Below, one piece after another: positions 1-10,720 of a stretch of 64,000 bases of DNA (positions are counted from its first letter, which is position 1; each line of letters begins with the position of its first letter). The position numbers and the translations under genes were made by a program. This DNA comes from Fragum whitleyi (Eukaryota; Mollusca; Bivalvia; Cardiida; Cardiidae). The stretch is taken from assembly GCA_948146395.1 (NCBI GenBank), contig OX411548.1, positions 66,168,907 to 66,232,906 of the forward strand, written 5' to 3'. The notes below the pieces were generated by a model. The model saw only the letters and a program-made list of their open reading frames with translations. It was not told the origin of the DNA and did not search any database.

Positions 1-420
1 GTATCAACAAAAATGCAAAGACGTAAATCAAGCGTTTTTTTAAACAAATCAATAAAACTTCTAAACACATTCATATAATGGCATCTTTTTCTAAAATTCA
101 CTAATACAGTATGTGAAAGGTCGTTGGAAGGATTTGGAAGACAATCGACGATAATGATGTATTTGTAAACGACGATATGGATGTATTTGCGACAAGTCAG
201 CCGGAATGGACACTATCCGGATAGTGCGTAAAGTGTCACCCCTTGTCAACCTGCTCATTCCGCCGACATAATTCACATTTGGTTGATTGTCTGAACCTAG
301 ATTAGTCATTATACTTCATGTATAGACATTTTTTTTTTGAATTTTTAAATGTCGCCCTCTGATTGACCTCTTCTTGGTCCATTCTTCATTTGCAACTGAG
401 CCTGTGCATGGCATTTCTAA
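1..420. other. Non-coding start of window with nested palindrome
   Basis: No coding region is convincing here; the short minus-strand frame at 91-309 has no recognisable domain. A perfect 16-bp palindrome, CACTATCCGGATAGTG, lies at 211-226. It is bracketed by a wider inverted pair (CCGGAATG near 201 and CATTCCG near 256), giving a nested stem as in the centre of a small inverted-repeat element. Element ends were not identified. Confidence 0.4.
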
Positions 421-445
421 CAAATGCACATGGGCGCAACGTTGG

Positions 446-487
446 GACTCAGATCAGTCTGTGCGACCGCACAGTCTGATCAGAGTC
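446..487. repeat. Dispersed hairpin repeat, copy 1 (GACTC...GAGTC)
   Basis: The two arms are about 20 bases each, with GTGCG and CGCAC facing a two-base loop and only two mismatches. Near-identical or decayed copies lie at 37683-37722, 56585-56626 and, as a half copy, near 54881-54911. A palindrome recurring at four unlinked sites is best explained as a conserved piece of a mobile or amplified repeat family. Function unknown. Confidence 0.6.
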
Positions 488-1319
488 TTTGCAGTGCGCC
501 TAATAGATTGCAACTTACCTTAATTCGTTATTTACGACTCAAAATTGATTCTAATGCACTGTGTGCTTGTCCAGGCTACTCAACGTCTTTCAAACACGCA
601 CACATGCATTTGTTGGAAATGTAACGCACAGGCTCAAATAACTTTTCTACGGAGTTTCCAGTCGAACACTTCTCGCCTCACGAGTCGCAGGTAACAAATA
701 TTTCCGCATTTACTTCAATTTCGTTATTATTTAAATTCAATATATTTCACCGGTTTTGGAACCGAATGATCGTACGTACGGGTTGCAGAACCTGTAGGAT
801 GTTTTAGAGGTCTAACGGAATCTGTTGACTTTTCATAAATCATTACTCATTTCCTGAATATTATTTGTATTCCTTTTATTATTGTAAATAAAGTGAACTT
901 GGCAAATGGCATTCTTTTACACTTTATAGAAGAGAAACTGTGTTTCATTCCAAGATTAAAACCCATCGTCACTTAAACACTCAGATGTGTTGGCGATGCG
1001 CTGCCGACGACATTCTATTAAATCGGAAATATGCGATATGTCTGCGAGCGATATAAGCATCTGCCGATTGAACAGCGGATTTTTCTACGATCGGCGAGGT
1101 ATCGACGAACTTTGCCCCCAAATTAAAAATCTACCGACATGTAAGCGACGTTTGGCGGATTTGTGCAAGTCGATTTTACATTGACGGCAATCTAAAAAAA
1201 ATTGGACTATGGAGAGGTAGCATTCGGAAAATCGCTCGAACCTTTTTGTAATACTCAACGATTGGGAGAGCGAATTTGGCATTTAACTTTAAAGCTTCTC
1301 TTTCACAGTTTTTCACGGA

Positions 1320-1320
<1 letters not shown>
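488..1320. other. Non-coding spacer
   Basis: No gene recognised. The part from 985 to 1200 is richer in CG dinucleotides and repeats GCCGA/CGGCA words. Similar wording appears in 63280-63560 at the far end of the window, so a decayed repeat is possible, but no ends could be set. Confidence 0.3.
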
Positions 1321-1352
<32 letters not shown>

Positions 1353-1362
1353 AAAAAAAAAA
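1321..1362. repeat. (AAC)n microsatellite followed by poly(A)
   Basis: Ten consecutive AAC units run directly into about twelve A bases. This is a simple sequence repeat and could also be the decayed tail of a retroposed element. Confidence 0.9.
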
Positions 1363-1984
1363 CTTGTTCTAAGATTTAGAAATGTGAGTGTTTTCAGACG
1401 ACTAAGAATGGCCCAAGGGCATTGGCACTAAAACAACATATTTCAATAATTTTGTAACTTATTTTTGAGAAGCAGCAAGATCAGTTAGGGATCCAGTCTA
1501 ATTATTTCGAGTCTATAAATTACAAAATCGTTACTTAATAATTTTGAAGGCGTTAGTAGTTGCTTTACTTTTCAGAATGATTTTCGCTAAATTTAGGAGT
1601 ATGGGTCTTTCTATCCTTGCATTACCAGATTGATTCTTATTTTTTTTAAAGGCTTCAACATGATGAGGTCACTTCTTCCAATTGATTTTTATAAAAATCT
1701 TCAAAAATCCTATTTCCGGATCTGTGAAGAAGCTTTAACATCGATTTTCTACAGTACATGTCTTTCTCTCCCTATCTTGATTTCAGTCATGCTTTCTCGT
1801 TTTTTTTTTGTAGAAACGACAGTTTGTTTACTAGCCTGCAGACAATCAAAGCAATATTCTTTGGCTAATTTCGCCACAGACTCTGTTTTTCATCTTTGAG
1901 TGAAATCGGAAAATCACCGATGATCGACGAAATCCGCCAAGCAGTTTTAAGATTTAACTGTTTACCAGATGTATGTATACTACT

Positions 1985-2052
1985 CAGACCTGTGGTACGG
2001 TGGTTAAGACATCCACCTCTGATGCAAGAGAACCCAAGTTCAACAAAACTAA
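1985..2052 (+). repeat. tRNA-like SINE head, decayed
   Basis: The stretch reads like a degenerate tRNA: an A-box-like GGTGGTTAAGAC and, about 35 bases on, a B-box-like AAGTTCAAC. No complete acceptor stem closes around it, so a functional tRNA gene is unlikely. A second tRNA-like piece in the opposite orientation follows at 2113-2175. Both fit tRNA-derived SINE remnants. Confidence 0.3.
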
Positions 2053-2112
2053 TATTCCCTTAAAGTAAACTTGTAATACGGACAAAAAAATATGAACAAT
2101 AAAGAAAAAAAA

Positions 2113-2175
2113 GCACCTCGGAGACTTGAACCCATAGATGAAAGATTGATAGCGATAAACCTTAATCGACTTAGC
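2113..2175 (-). repeat. tRNA-like SINE head, decayed
   Basis: Read on the minus strand, this contains a good B-box match (GGGTTCAAGTCTCC) and a weak A-box. The acceptor stem is not complete. It is probably a SINE or tRNA pseudogene fragment; the opposite-strand partner is at 1985-2052. Confidence 0.35.
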
Positions 2176-2540
2176 ATTTCTTTCCTACTCTCACTCGCTA
2201 GTTAAATTGCGTATTCATAAATGTGCTACTTACGATTTATTGAATAAGATCTCAAAGATCTTCCGAAGATATGCGAAATATGCACAGAGTCTCGGGCGAA
2301 ATTAGCCAAGTAATACCGTGATAGCTAACCGGCGTTGTGACCCTTATAAACCCTTCTGCTGCTGTATTGTAGCCGATTCGTAAACAAATTGCTGTTGTCA
2401 GGATCGTTTCAATTTTTTTCTAATTCTTATTTGATAAAGAAGTAAGCAGACAATGTAGACTAAGATCAGACTAACCAATACAGGCTGATTTATGTAGATT
2501 CTGTCTGATACACAAAGGGAAAATTGGAAAATGGTTAAAA

Positions 2541-3157
2541 CCCATGATCAGCGTAAAATTAACATTCAGCTCGACCAAAAACAATTCTAAATCTCCCACT
2601 CAAATCTCCAATTATTCGACTCAAAAACGATCTGAAATAATTCGAAAACGGTCCAAAAATCGTTCACAATATTTTACAACTTCGTTCAAATTGGAGACAT
2701 TTCCTTGTTTTTTATAAGCTGGCGTTGATTTGGAAGCGTCCTCGAATATACACAAATCTTTTTGCAGAAAAGAGCGTAGATTTTAAAGGGAGGTAATAAG
2801 TTATCGATGATTCCGTTCAATTTGAACGAAATTAGTAATATTGTATTGTTTCCGATTGATTCAAACACGCTCCTCGCACATTTTCAAAATCTCATTGCAA
2901 AGTCATTCCTTAATTATTCACCGAGTCAATTACACGATGTTTTCAACTGCATACACAAATCTTTTTCAAGAAAATGGCGTAGATTTTTAAAGGTAGGTAA
3001 TAAAATATCCCTAATTTCGTCCAGTTTGGACGAAATTAGCGATATTGTAACGGTTCCCATTGATTCAAACTCGCTCCTTCCATATTTTCAAAATTTTATT
3101 GCAAAAACATTCCGTAATTATTCACCTTGTCAATTTCATGGTGTTTTTCAACTACAT
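2541..3157 (+). mobile_element. MITE family M1, copy a, with internal 203-bp duplication
   Basis: Both ends resemble the termini of the better-preserved copies at 3252-3678 and 4166-4609 (GTAAAATTAAC on the left, CAATTTCATGGTGTTTTTCA on the right). The right half is tandemly duplicated: units begin at 2749 and 2952 with the same TACACAAATCTTTTT start, a 203-bp period. Each unit has a palindrome at its core, the better one at 3011-3039 (arms CTAATTTCGTCCA and its complement, three-base loop). No coding capacity is credible. Confidence 0.6.
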
Positions 3158-3251
3158 AACTGGAGCGTAATAAACTGAGCGTATATGCAGACTTGATCCA
3201 TTCAGAGAAAAGGATCTGAACCCTACATTGGTCGACTCTGTCTATATAGAC

Positions 3252-3678
3252 TACAGTTATCAATATCGTGAAATTGACAAGGTGAATGGTTTTGGAATGA
3301 AAGTGAATGCGTGTGTGGAGCGAGCTTTAAGTGAATGCAATGGGAGGTAATACAACATCGCAAAATTTGTTCAGGATAAACAAATTTAGTGATATTCATT
3401 ACCTCCCTTTAATAAAATATGTATATAAGTCCCATAAATAGCTTCTATTTCTTCAAGAACCTATCGGCCGCTTACAATTTGAATTGTGTCAGTGAACTCG
3501 AGATTTTTTTGCTTTATTTATTTTGAATGACGTTGTAGATTCTATTTTTTTCTGTAATGTTGGAGCGTTTTTGAATTGCTTGAGTGAGTATTTGGAATGA
3601 ATGAATGGAGCACTGGGCGAGTGATTTTGAGTGGTTATGATCGAGACGAATTTCAATTTTACGATGTTTTTAACTGTA
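3252..3678 (-). mobile_element. MITE family M1, copy b (TACAGTTA ends)
   Basis: The element starts TACAGTTAT and ends TTTTTAACTGTA, so the terminal inverted repeats begin TACAGTTA and run on imperfectly through ATCGTGAAATTGAC-like sequence for some 30 bases. It is the reverse of the copy at 4166-4609. TA followed by CAGT is typical of Tc1/mariner ends and TA target sites, so a mariner-type MITE is likely. It contains GGGAGGTAAT and ATTACCTCCC, which form an internal stem. Confidence 0.6.
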
Positions 3679-4165
3679 CTTTCAGCCTTTTTGTCTAAAG
3701 GTAGATCTCTCAAGTGTGCATACCCGCAACAATTCATTTCCTTTCAAACTGTAACAGAAGGCTTTATCATGTTTTCGTATGAATTCAATCTTGTCAAATA
3801 GTTTAGAATTCGAAAAAAAAAAATATTTATTCTGAGATTTCGTCTAGTTTTTTTCTCTGAAATATACATGTATAAAGTGTAGTAAGCATTTAACCACTGT
3901 GCACTAATGGTTGGTATTTACCAATCTCTACGAATTCTTGAATTTTAGCCAAAACTTCGCCTATAAACATTCCCGATCATGGTCATATTTGCATTCAAAT
4001 AAATTGCAAAGATAATGATCAAGAACGTTTTTGCAAAACAATACTTAAGTTAGATAAATATCCAATGCGGGCTAAAGACCAAAACGGACAGTCTTTTGAA
4101 TACTGGCCATTTAGCAGATTTTGTTTGCTTGGGGTTTAACACCGCTTACGACAATATCTAAGTCA
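3679..4165. other. Non-coding spacer between two M1 elements
   Basis: AT-rich sequence without a recognisable gene. It separates two oppositely oriented M1 MITE copies. An A-rich run lies near 3814. Confidence 0.4.
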
Positions 4166-4609
4166 TACAGTTAGTTACATCGTGAAATTGACATTCGCCT
4201 CAATCAAAACCATTCTAAATCGCCCACTCAACGCTCCATTCATTCATTCCAAACAATCACTCAAATCGATCAAAAACGCTCAAACCCATTAGAAAATATA
4301 GAATCAACAATGTCATTCAAAATAAATTTTGATAGAGAAAAATCGAAATTTCACTGACATAATTCAAATTGTTAGCGTCTCATAGTTTCTTGAAGGAATA
4401 GGAAGCTATGAACTAAAGAACTTTTATGCATATTTTCTTAAAGGGGGGTAATCAGTATCGCTTATTTTGTTCAGGATGAAAAAAAAATGCGATATAGGAT
4501 TACCTCCGATTAAATTCAATCAAAATCCGCTCCACAAACTTATTCAATTTCATTCCTAAATCATTCCAAAATCATTCACCTCGTGAATTTCACGATGTTT
4601 TTAACCGTA
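4166..4609 (+). mobile_element. MITE family M1, copy c
   Basis: It begins TACAGTTAGTTACATCGTGA and ends CACGATGTTTTTAACCGTA, giving terminal inverted repeats of about 30 bases with a few changes. Length is 444 bp. The interior shares blocks with copies a and b: a run of CACTCAA/CATTCATT words, a GGGGGGTAATC...GATTACCTCC stem and a TTTTGTTCAGGATGA centre. No transposase is present, so it would have depended on a related autonomous element. Confidence 0.65.
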
Positions 4610-4810
4610 TCGAGGAGACTGATGACTTTTTACACCTGCCCATGATTTCGTTTCGTTTTTCACGTAAATAAAACAACAACAAATTGCCTGATCCACCAGC
4701 TACTTATCCCACTTAGCCGAGTTATTTGTTATTCGTCTATTTGTCGGAGACAAATAACCCATGACACAATCAATTTTGTCAACTGTCGTATGACAGTCGT
4801 ATGACAGTTG

Positions 4811-4889
4811 GCCGAGTCGGGGTTCGAACTCACAGACCCAAGCACTGGCATCCCAACGAGTAACAAACTAAGCCTACCGGACTTCGCTA
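4811..4889 (-). repeat. tRNA-like SINE head
   Basis: The minus strand has a strong B-box (GAGTTCGAACCCC) and, upstream, an A-box-like GGCTTAGTTTG. Spacing is close to that of a tRNA but the arms do not pair well. Probably a tRNA-derived SINE fragment rather than a gene. Confidence 0.4.
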
Positions 4890-4919
4890 TACTTCAAAGT
4901 TTTAATAATTTTATTCAAG

Positions 4920-5230
4920 TTGTGTTCACCAAGATGCGTGCATTCTGACTGTCCAAAATTTGTTTCTTTACTCAGCGAAAACAATTTTGATTACGCAGCT
5001 TTTTTGTAAGTCTCCGCGGAAAGTACTCTCGTAAACAATTCATGTATTTGAGGGTAAATATTTACTTTTCTTTTGCTTCAAAAAATTAAATTATAAGATA
5101 TGAAGAGACTTTTTGTTGATTTCATGGAGGTATGAATAAAAAACCTAATCACACTCATGTATGAATCTACTTCGTGTATTCATACAGTGTGATAAGGTTT
5201 TTAGTTTTATACCTTGTGATGAAATCAATT
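4920..5230 (+). repeat. Dispersed hairpin repeat family M2, copy 1
   Basis: The right part (5129-5213) is a long imperfect hairpin: GGTATGAATAAAAAACC at the left and GGTTTTTAGTTTTATACC at the right, with CTAATCACACTCATGTATGA facing TCATACAGTGTGAT. The left part carries GTGCATTCTGAC and TACGCAGCTTTTTTGTAAG. The same two blocks recur around 31010-31400 and, reversed, at 38535-38840. Partial copies lie at 6735-6955, 7895-8165 and 35950-36150. Confidence 0.6.
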
Positions 5231-5860
5231 TCCATCTCCTAAATACAATGGAAAATATTTTGGGACTCTTTGCGAAAATGCGCCATCTTGAAAGTACAAA
5301 AAGTACCGATTCTGGTCGGACTGCTCGGACAACCGGGCCAACAGTGTCGAAACTTATAGCTGTTATCAGGATTTTCTGATTCAGAAATATCCATTCTACT
5401 TCACCATAAACATTTATCTATTTTTAATCAACATTTATATAATGGTAAAGTTTAATCGGTGAGCGATTAATTTAGAAATGTTAAGATCAGAAAGAGTGTC
5501 AGTTCCAAGTCGGGATTATCTATAGTTGTTCAAAGAAATTAAGCACCGGCATGTTAAGTTTTATTTCCTGAAAATAGATTATCTGTTTTGGATGACGAGT
5601 TTAATAAAATCGTTTTATTATGAGAAAAAGTTTGATATTCTGTTCACAATAATGCCTGACTTTTTGCGATTAATCGATGAAGTTAAAGATGTAATCGATT
5701 CAAGTTATTTTCGAACATATAATGCCTTTTCACGAAATGACGCCAGCAAATGCATTATGGCGTCATTTTTCCAAGGAAAACATAACGCTGTTCTATGCCC
5801 ATTTACATAAATATTCCTCTAGTATAATAACATTCGTGTAATATCAAAATCATCCAACGG
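5231..5860. other. Non-coding spacer with short open frames
   Basis: A 94-codon frame at 5526-5810 exists, but it starts at a non-ATG codon and shows no domain or homologue I recognise. I do not call a gene. Confidence 0.35.
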
Positions 5861-5980
5861 GGTTACTCATTCAGACTTATTTCATTCCCAATCGCTCACT
5901 CAGCACTCCATTCACTCATTTCAAATATTCACTCAAACCTATCAAAAGCGCTCCAGAAAGCTCAACAACAATTGTCACAT
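5861..5980 (+). mobile_element. MITE family M1, partial copy d
   Basis: Shares the CACTCAGCACTCCATTCACT-type left-arm block with copies at 3252-3678 (reversed) and 4166-4609, followed by the AAACCTATCAAAAGCGCTCC block. The right half of the element is missing. Confidence 0.5.
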
Positions 5981-6540
5981 TGAGTCAGGAAACGTATAAT
6001 TGATTCGCAAAGATACAAAAATACACTTAAAGAACTTTTTGTATATTATTGAATTTAATTGAACTCCAGAGAAAAAGATTTTCATAGAATAACCTTTCGG
6101 GCGATCGGGTGCATCGCTCTGACATATAAGTGTTCCCTGGTAGAAATGGCACTTGATTCACATTTTTGAGGGCGTTTGAATTTGCAGAGACCCTAAAACA
6201 TTTTGGTCTCTGCAAGTGTAAAAGCCCGAGTATTCATTCAAACATAGATGATAAAATTATTCAATTTCAAAGGAACGCTTTTACACTAGTTCCAAACCCA
6301 CGAATGTTTCAGAAAAAATGCGCTATGCATTGCATCGTCACATTTGTTTCGACGTTGCTTAGTGAATTTGTGACGTCACAATATTTTACTCTGGAATAAG
6401 ATCATCGTCTTTATATGGGCTCTAAATTAATGTTAAATCTAGAAATTATTAAAGTATATAGGCCCAGTCAGAGGATATTTAAGTGAAAAAATGTCGGGTT
6501 ATAACGGAACGTGACTTGACTTATTAAGCCACGTTTCCCC
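5981..6540. other. Non-coding spacer
   Basis: No gene recognised. Two short overlapping frames on opposite strands (6027-6215 and 6166-6399) have no recognisable domains. Confidence 0.35.
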
Positions 6541-6541
6541 T

Positions 6542-6656
6542 GTTAACGCCCGGATTTCGTGCGTTATCGTATGTTAAAGTCCGGGGGGGGGGGGGGGGGG
6601 GTTTGGTTTTTTTTTTGTTAACGTATGGCTATAACGACCCAAAAGCGTAGAAATTA
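6542..6656. repeat. GTTAACGCCCGG element with poly(G) tract
   Basis: GTTAACGCCCGG at 6542-6553 and TTAACGTATGGCTATAACGACC near 6637 bracket a run of 19 G at 6583-6601. A similar block, with both arms present as CCGGGCGTTAAC and GTTAACGCCCGG, lies at 54243-54306, so this is part of a dispersed inverted-repeat family. Confidence 0.5.
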
Positions 6657-6685
6657 TGCAATTATGAGGGGGGAGGGAAGAGAAG

Positions 6686-6730
6686 ATGATGACGGGATTG
6701 GAACCCGAACTGCCAGCGTGAGAGGTAAGC
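6686..6730 (-). repeat. tRNA-like 3' half
   Basis: On the minus strand GGGTTCCAATCCCGTC matches a B-box and T-arm, preceded by CTCACGCTGG like an anticodon arm. The 5' half is lost, so this is a pseudogene or SINE remnant. Confidence 0.3.
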
Positions 6731-6757
6731 CCCAAAATTTCATGAATGTATGAAAAA

Positions 6758-6860
<103 letters not shown>

Positions 6861-7035
6861 AAAAAACTAATTACACTGTAGGAATTCGCAAAGCAGATTC
6901 ATACATGAGTGTGATAAGAATTTTAGTTTCATACATTCATAAACCAAAATGACTTTATTTCATATCTGAACGTTTAATATCATCACGCTATATATACATA
7001 CCGAAGACCCAAGTCACTTCGAGACGTTCTGGTGA

Positions 7036-7482
7036 GAGCAAAAATAAGCACTGCAACAACCAATGACTCTCTTGGAATTTCTGGACCGTGTAAAACACCA
7101 AGGTGTCAAACGTGCAACATCATGCACGAAACGCACACTTTCAAGTCGCATCTTGGTGCTGTTTCGGCAATAAGAGGTTCACACAATTGCAAAACTTCAA
7201 ATGCTGTGTACGGTATGTCACAAACAATATGTCGGCGAAACAAAGCAACAGATCAACAAGCGTATCAATCTGCACCGATCTGACTGGAAAACCCGCAGAT
7301 TCAATAGGTCCCCAGTTGCAGAACACTTTAACGAAGCCGGCCACTGGTTTAGCGATGTTGTCCTGTGTTGCATTGAAGCAAACCCGAGATGGTCCGACAA
7401 GCAACGTAAATCGCGGGAGACCTATTGGATTAGGCGCCTTAACACGATCCAGCCCTTTGGATTAAACAAAAACGACATATAA
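7036..7482 (+). pseudogene. Penelope-like element C-terminal fragment, GIY-YIG endonuclease
   Basis: Two overlapping frames give the C-terminal part of a Penelope-like retroelement protein. The first (about 7036-7200) has the cysteine-rich linker PCKTPRCQTCNIM and NCKTSNAVY; the second (7201-7482) has CTVCHKQYVGET, then RINLHRSDW, then a carboxy-terminal helix region. YVGET followed by an Arg/His-containing helix is the GIY-YIG nuclease core that makes the nick in this retroelement class. A frameshift or small deletion near 7200 separates the two parts. No reverse transcriptase lies upstream, so this is a 5'-truncated dead copy. Confidence 0.7.
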
Positions 7483-7690
7483 ACATCAAGGGCAAATTTG
7501 ACCCGGATGATAAGCACTTGTTTGACCAGCAACTTTCGCCAGCTGTTCATATCGGGTCGTCCATTTCCACTGTCAGTTCTCATAGAACCGCTGATGAAGA
7601 AACATTGAGTTTCGAAAGCGCTAAGGTTAATATGAAATAAGGCAAAGCCTTAAAAGCGATCGCAGCTGACATGAAAAGTTGTCTGTAACA
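7483..7690 (+). mobile_element. 3' region of the Penelope-like element with hammerhead-like motif
   Basis: Sequence downstream of the GIY-YIG frame belongs to the same element. At about 7591 it has CTGATGA, then a short stem (GAAAC, loop ATTGA, GTTTC), then GAAA. CTGATGA-stem-GAAA is the core of a hammerhead ribozyme, and such motifs are known in Penelope-like terminal repeats. One extra A precedes the stem and the cleavage-site strand was not located, so activity is doubtful. Confidence 0.4.
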
Positions 7691-7722
7691 GGAGAGAGAG
7701 AAAGAAAGAAAGAAAGAAAGAA

Positions 7723-7814
<92 letters not shown>
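7691..7814. repeat. (GA)n/(GAAA)n microsatellite
   Basis: A compound repeat: GAAA units followed by about 90 bp of pure GA. It directly follows the Penelope-like remnant and may have grown from its tail. The serine/leucine frame on the minus strand is an artefact. Confidence 0.95.
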
Positions 7815-7816
<2 letters not shown>

Positions 7817-7894
7817 CATATCTAATTTATAGTTTAGTGCGAATGTATTGAGTAGATTTATGTTTCTGATGCACAGTCTATTCTTCCGATACTT

Positions 7895-8165
7895 CGTTAT
7901 CCATTCATCATTTAAGAGATGAAGAGATTATTTCTTAAATTCATCGATGTATGAAACTGAAAACTAATCACACTGTATGAATATGTGATGCAGTTTCACA
8001 CATGATTTTGATTGGGTTTTGAGTTTCGGAACACTATGAAATCAAGACAAAACTTCTAGATAACCTTGGATTTAATCGCAAAAACCGTGAATTATTATCA
8101 ATAAAAGTAGAAAGTCTTTATGGGGCTACTTTCCGATGAAACATTTTTTTTCAGCCAATAAGAAT
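7895..8165. repeat. Hairpin repeat family M2, copy 2
   Basis: Contains GATGAAGAGATTATTTCTTA, then CTAATCACACTGTATGAATA and a GATTGGGTTTTGAGTTTC block, then AATAAGAATGCATAAAC. These blocks match the M2 copies at 4920-5230 and 38535-38840. Confidence 0.5.
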
Positions 8166-8516
8166 GCATAAACCTTTTAAACATAACTGGAATCAAAGTA
8201 ACATCTTTAAGAAATAAAGGCTTTTGGCGACGGGTCCTTGTACACAACAATAAAATACACACTCAATAACATATTTTACAATCAAGCATTTCCTTCTTTC
8301 CCACAATGATTTATCATGACCTGAAATATCAACTTTTTGTTACAATTATTGTTTTGGATGTTACAACTTCAACTAAGGTCACTATTTTCTATATTAAACT
8401 CGTTGAAAATCGCAAGAACAGTGTTGTATGTTTTTACAAGTTCACTAGTCTATGAAGTTGAAATGTTTGAAGTTCTAGACTGACGTATTCGTGACGTCAT
8501 TAGCCATCATTGATAA

Positions 8517-8552
<36 letters not shown>

Positions 8553-8813
8553 TTTTTATACTTAACGTACTTTGATGCAAATGGAGGCAAATTTGGCGTG
8601 GTGAAAAATAAACTGTTAAAACCACTACAGATCCGGTTGACAGCTCAATATTTTGCAAAAAAGTTATTATAAAACGGAATGCAGAACATTTGATCAAACG
8701 AGATGAGAAACAACGTCTACTTGAAGTGCTAAATTGACTTTTCACTTACACAGGATTCGCCAACTATATGTTCGTATCCGGAAGTGATTTGTAGGCAATA
8801 ACTGTAAATCAAA
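8166..8813. other. Spacer upstream of LINE ORF1, with (ATT)n
   Basis: Holds an (ATT)n microsatellite at about 8516-8560 and presumably the 5' untranslated region of the LINE that starts at 8814. The 5' end of the LINE could not be set by eye. Confidence 0.4.
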
Positions 8814-10720
8814 ATGTCGATTGAATTTGAGGATCTACACATTGACTTGTCCATAGACAAAGTCATATCTGAGTACCCGTTGGACAAAATACCCACTAGA
8901 CTCAAAAGGAGAACAGGGAAATCCAAAAAAACTGGGTTTGAAACCATTGATGTAAATCTCTCTGACCCTGCAGCAAAAAGGGTTGCTTGTCATGCCCATG
9001 CTGATAGAATAATTCCATGGATTAAGGCATTAGAAGTTTTGTATTATTACAATATTGGTAAGATGGAGTCTATGAATGTGAGATGGGTTGACGAACCTGA
9101 CAAATGGACAGATGTAAATAATAACTCAAATTCCATTGTGATTGAATTAAGCTCTACAGATAAAGACCTACTAAATCCATTGTTCTATAAACTGACATTT
9201 TTTATTTCTACGGGTACCATACAAGTCCAGGGAAATGAGAAAGATTTATTCACAAATGGACATTTCTCTCTATTGAAGCGTATAGTGGCTATGGTAATAG
9301 AAAAAATACCACAGTCCATTAGAATTGTCAGAGCAATGTCGAATGAAGCTATCGAGCTAGACTCAGAAGTAAGTGACACGGAAATAATCAATGAATCCTC
9401 CTCCAAAGATTTTGGTGCTGATGACATTACACATGTTAAGACAATATATTCTAGTGCTAAAGAAGGCAAAGAACAAGAATATGTATATAATCAAATAACA
9501 TGTCAAGATACTTCCAACAACCTGTCTAGTAATAGTTGTGCTACCAAACAGGGCAAAATGAATCATCAATCTATCCCATCAAAAGGTGAAGAATTAGTTT
9601 TCGCAGACTCTGTTGTTCTAAGCTTGCTATCAGAAAATAACAGTTCCACAAAGGAGTTAGGGGAGAAATTTGATTTGTGTATCACGCGCATGGAAGGTTC
9701 ATTTGTGAAAGCCATGACATTTTTAGTCGAGCCATGACATCAATCCGAGATGAATTCTCTTCATCAGTGATCAAAGATCTGCGTCCTGTTATTCAAAACG
9801 AACTAAAAAGTTTGAAAGATAACATTCATTCTGAAATCATGTCTATAAAAGATAGTCAGGTGAAACAAGTACATACAGAAAACAAACTACTATAGAATAA
9901 AATAGATACATTAAAATGTGCACACTATAAGGAACTAGAACAAATGAGAGAATCATGTCATCAAAAGCTAGACATTAAGGCAGACCAGGTTCAAAATTTA
10001 CAAAGTCAGATAGATGAAGTCAAAAGTGCACACCATACAAAAATCACAAAAATGAGAGAAACATATCACCAGAAGCTAGAAATTCAAGGGGAAAAACACA
10101 GAAACAAACATGATTCCTTACAATCGGAACACAAGCATGAAATATCTTTAATTCAGGAACAAAATGAATCTGAAATGAACTTGCTTAAAAAGAAATTAGA
10201 GGAACGTGAAGCAGAAAAAGTTTCTCTGAAATTACATGACTCACGATGTTCAGATTTGGATGTAGGTTCTTCTTGAGTTCATGTGGTTGGAGCAAGAAGA
10301 AATACAAATGATAAAATTGTCTTAACTGGACCAAACTCAAGCTTAGTTTTTGGTTCATTAGTTTCAGCTGGAGATAGTTCAAGCAGCAATAAAAACAATA
10401 AACCATATGTTCTTCTAATTGGAACATCAAACATATCAAAAATTAGAGAAGATAAACTGACACCAGAAATTTCTGTGGTTAAACACATTGCTTACACAAT
10501 ACCTGAAACACTAGAAACAGTTAGAAATTTTCAATGTGTAGAACCCCCAAAAGAAGTAGTGTTTCACTCATTTTCTAATGACATTAAATCGAATAGACCA
10601 GATAAATGTATAGAGTTATTCAGTGAAGTCATTGAACAAACTCTATCCAGATGGAAAGACACCAAAATTGTAATTTCTCTTGAAACCGCACGGGAGGATA
10701 ACACACGTTGCAACACTAGT
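8814..10720 (+). pseudogene. LINE A ORF1, 5' part (novel N-terminal domain, coiled coil, SGNH start)
   Basis: ORF1 of a non-LTR retrotransposon, now broken. The first 300 or so codons form an unnamed globular domain with FYKLTFFISTGTIQVQGNEK, which resembles conserved sequence in ORF1-like proteins of invertebrate LINEs. A long Glu/Lys/Gln-rich coiled coil follows (about 9750-10215), then PYVLLIGTSNISKI, which fits block I of an SGNH hydrolase (GTSN in place of GDS). Defects: a 20-bp tandem insertion at about 9711-9730 shifts frame; TAG at 9893-9895 replaces a Gln codon kept in the inverted copies; TGA at 10274 replaces a Gly codon kept at 11371. The SGNH domain is cut at 10720 by an inserted element and resumes near 13265. 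The start has A at -3. Confidence 0.75.

Noticed and set aside
1985..2175. Two functional tRNA genes
   Set aside because: A- and B-box-like words are present, but acceptor and anticodon stems do not pair.
7580..7819. Open frame rich in Ser and Leu on the minus strand
   Set aside because: It is the translation of the (GA)n microsatellite.
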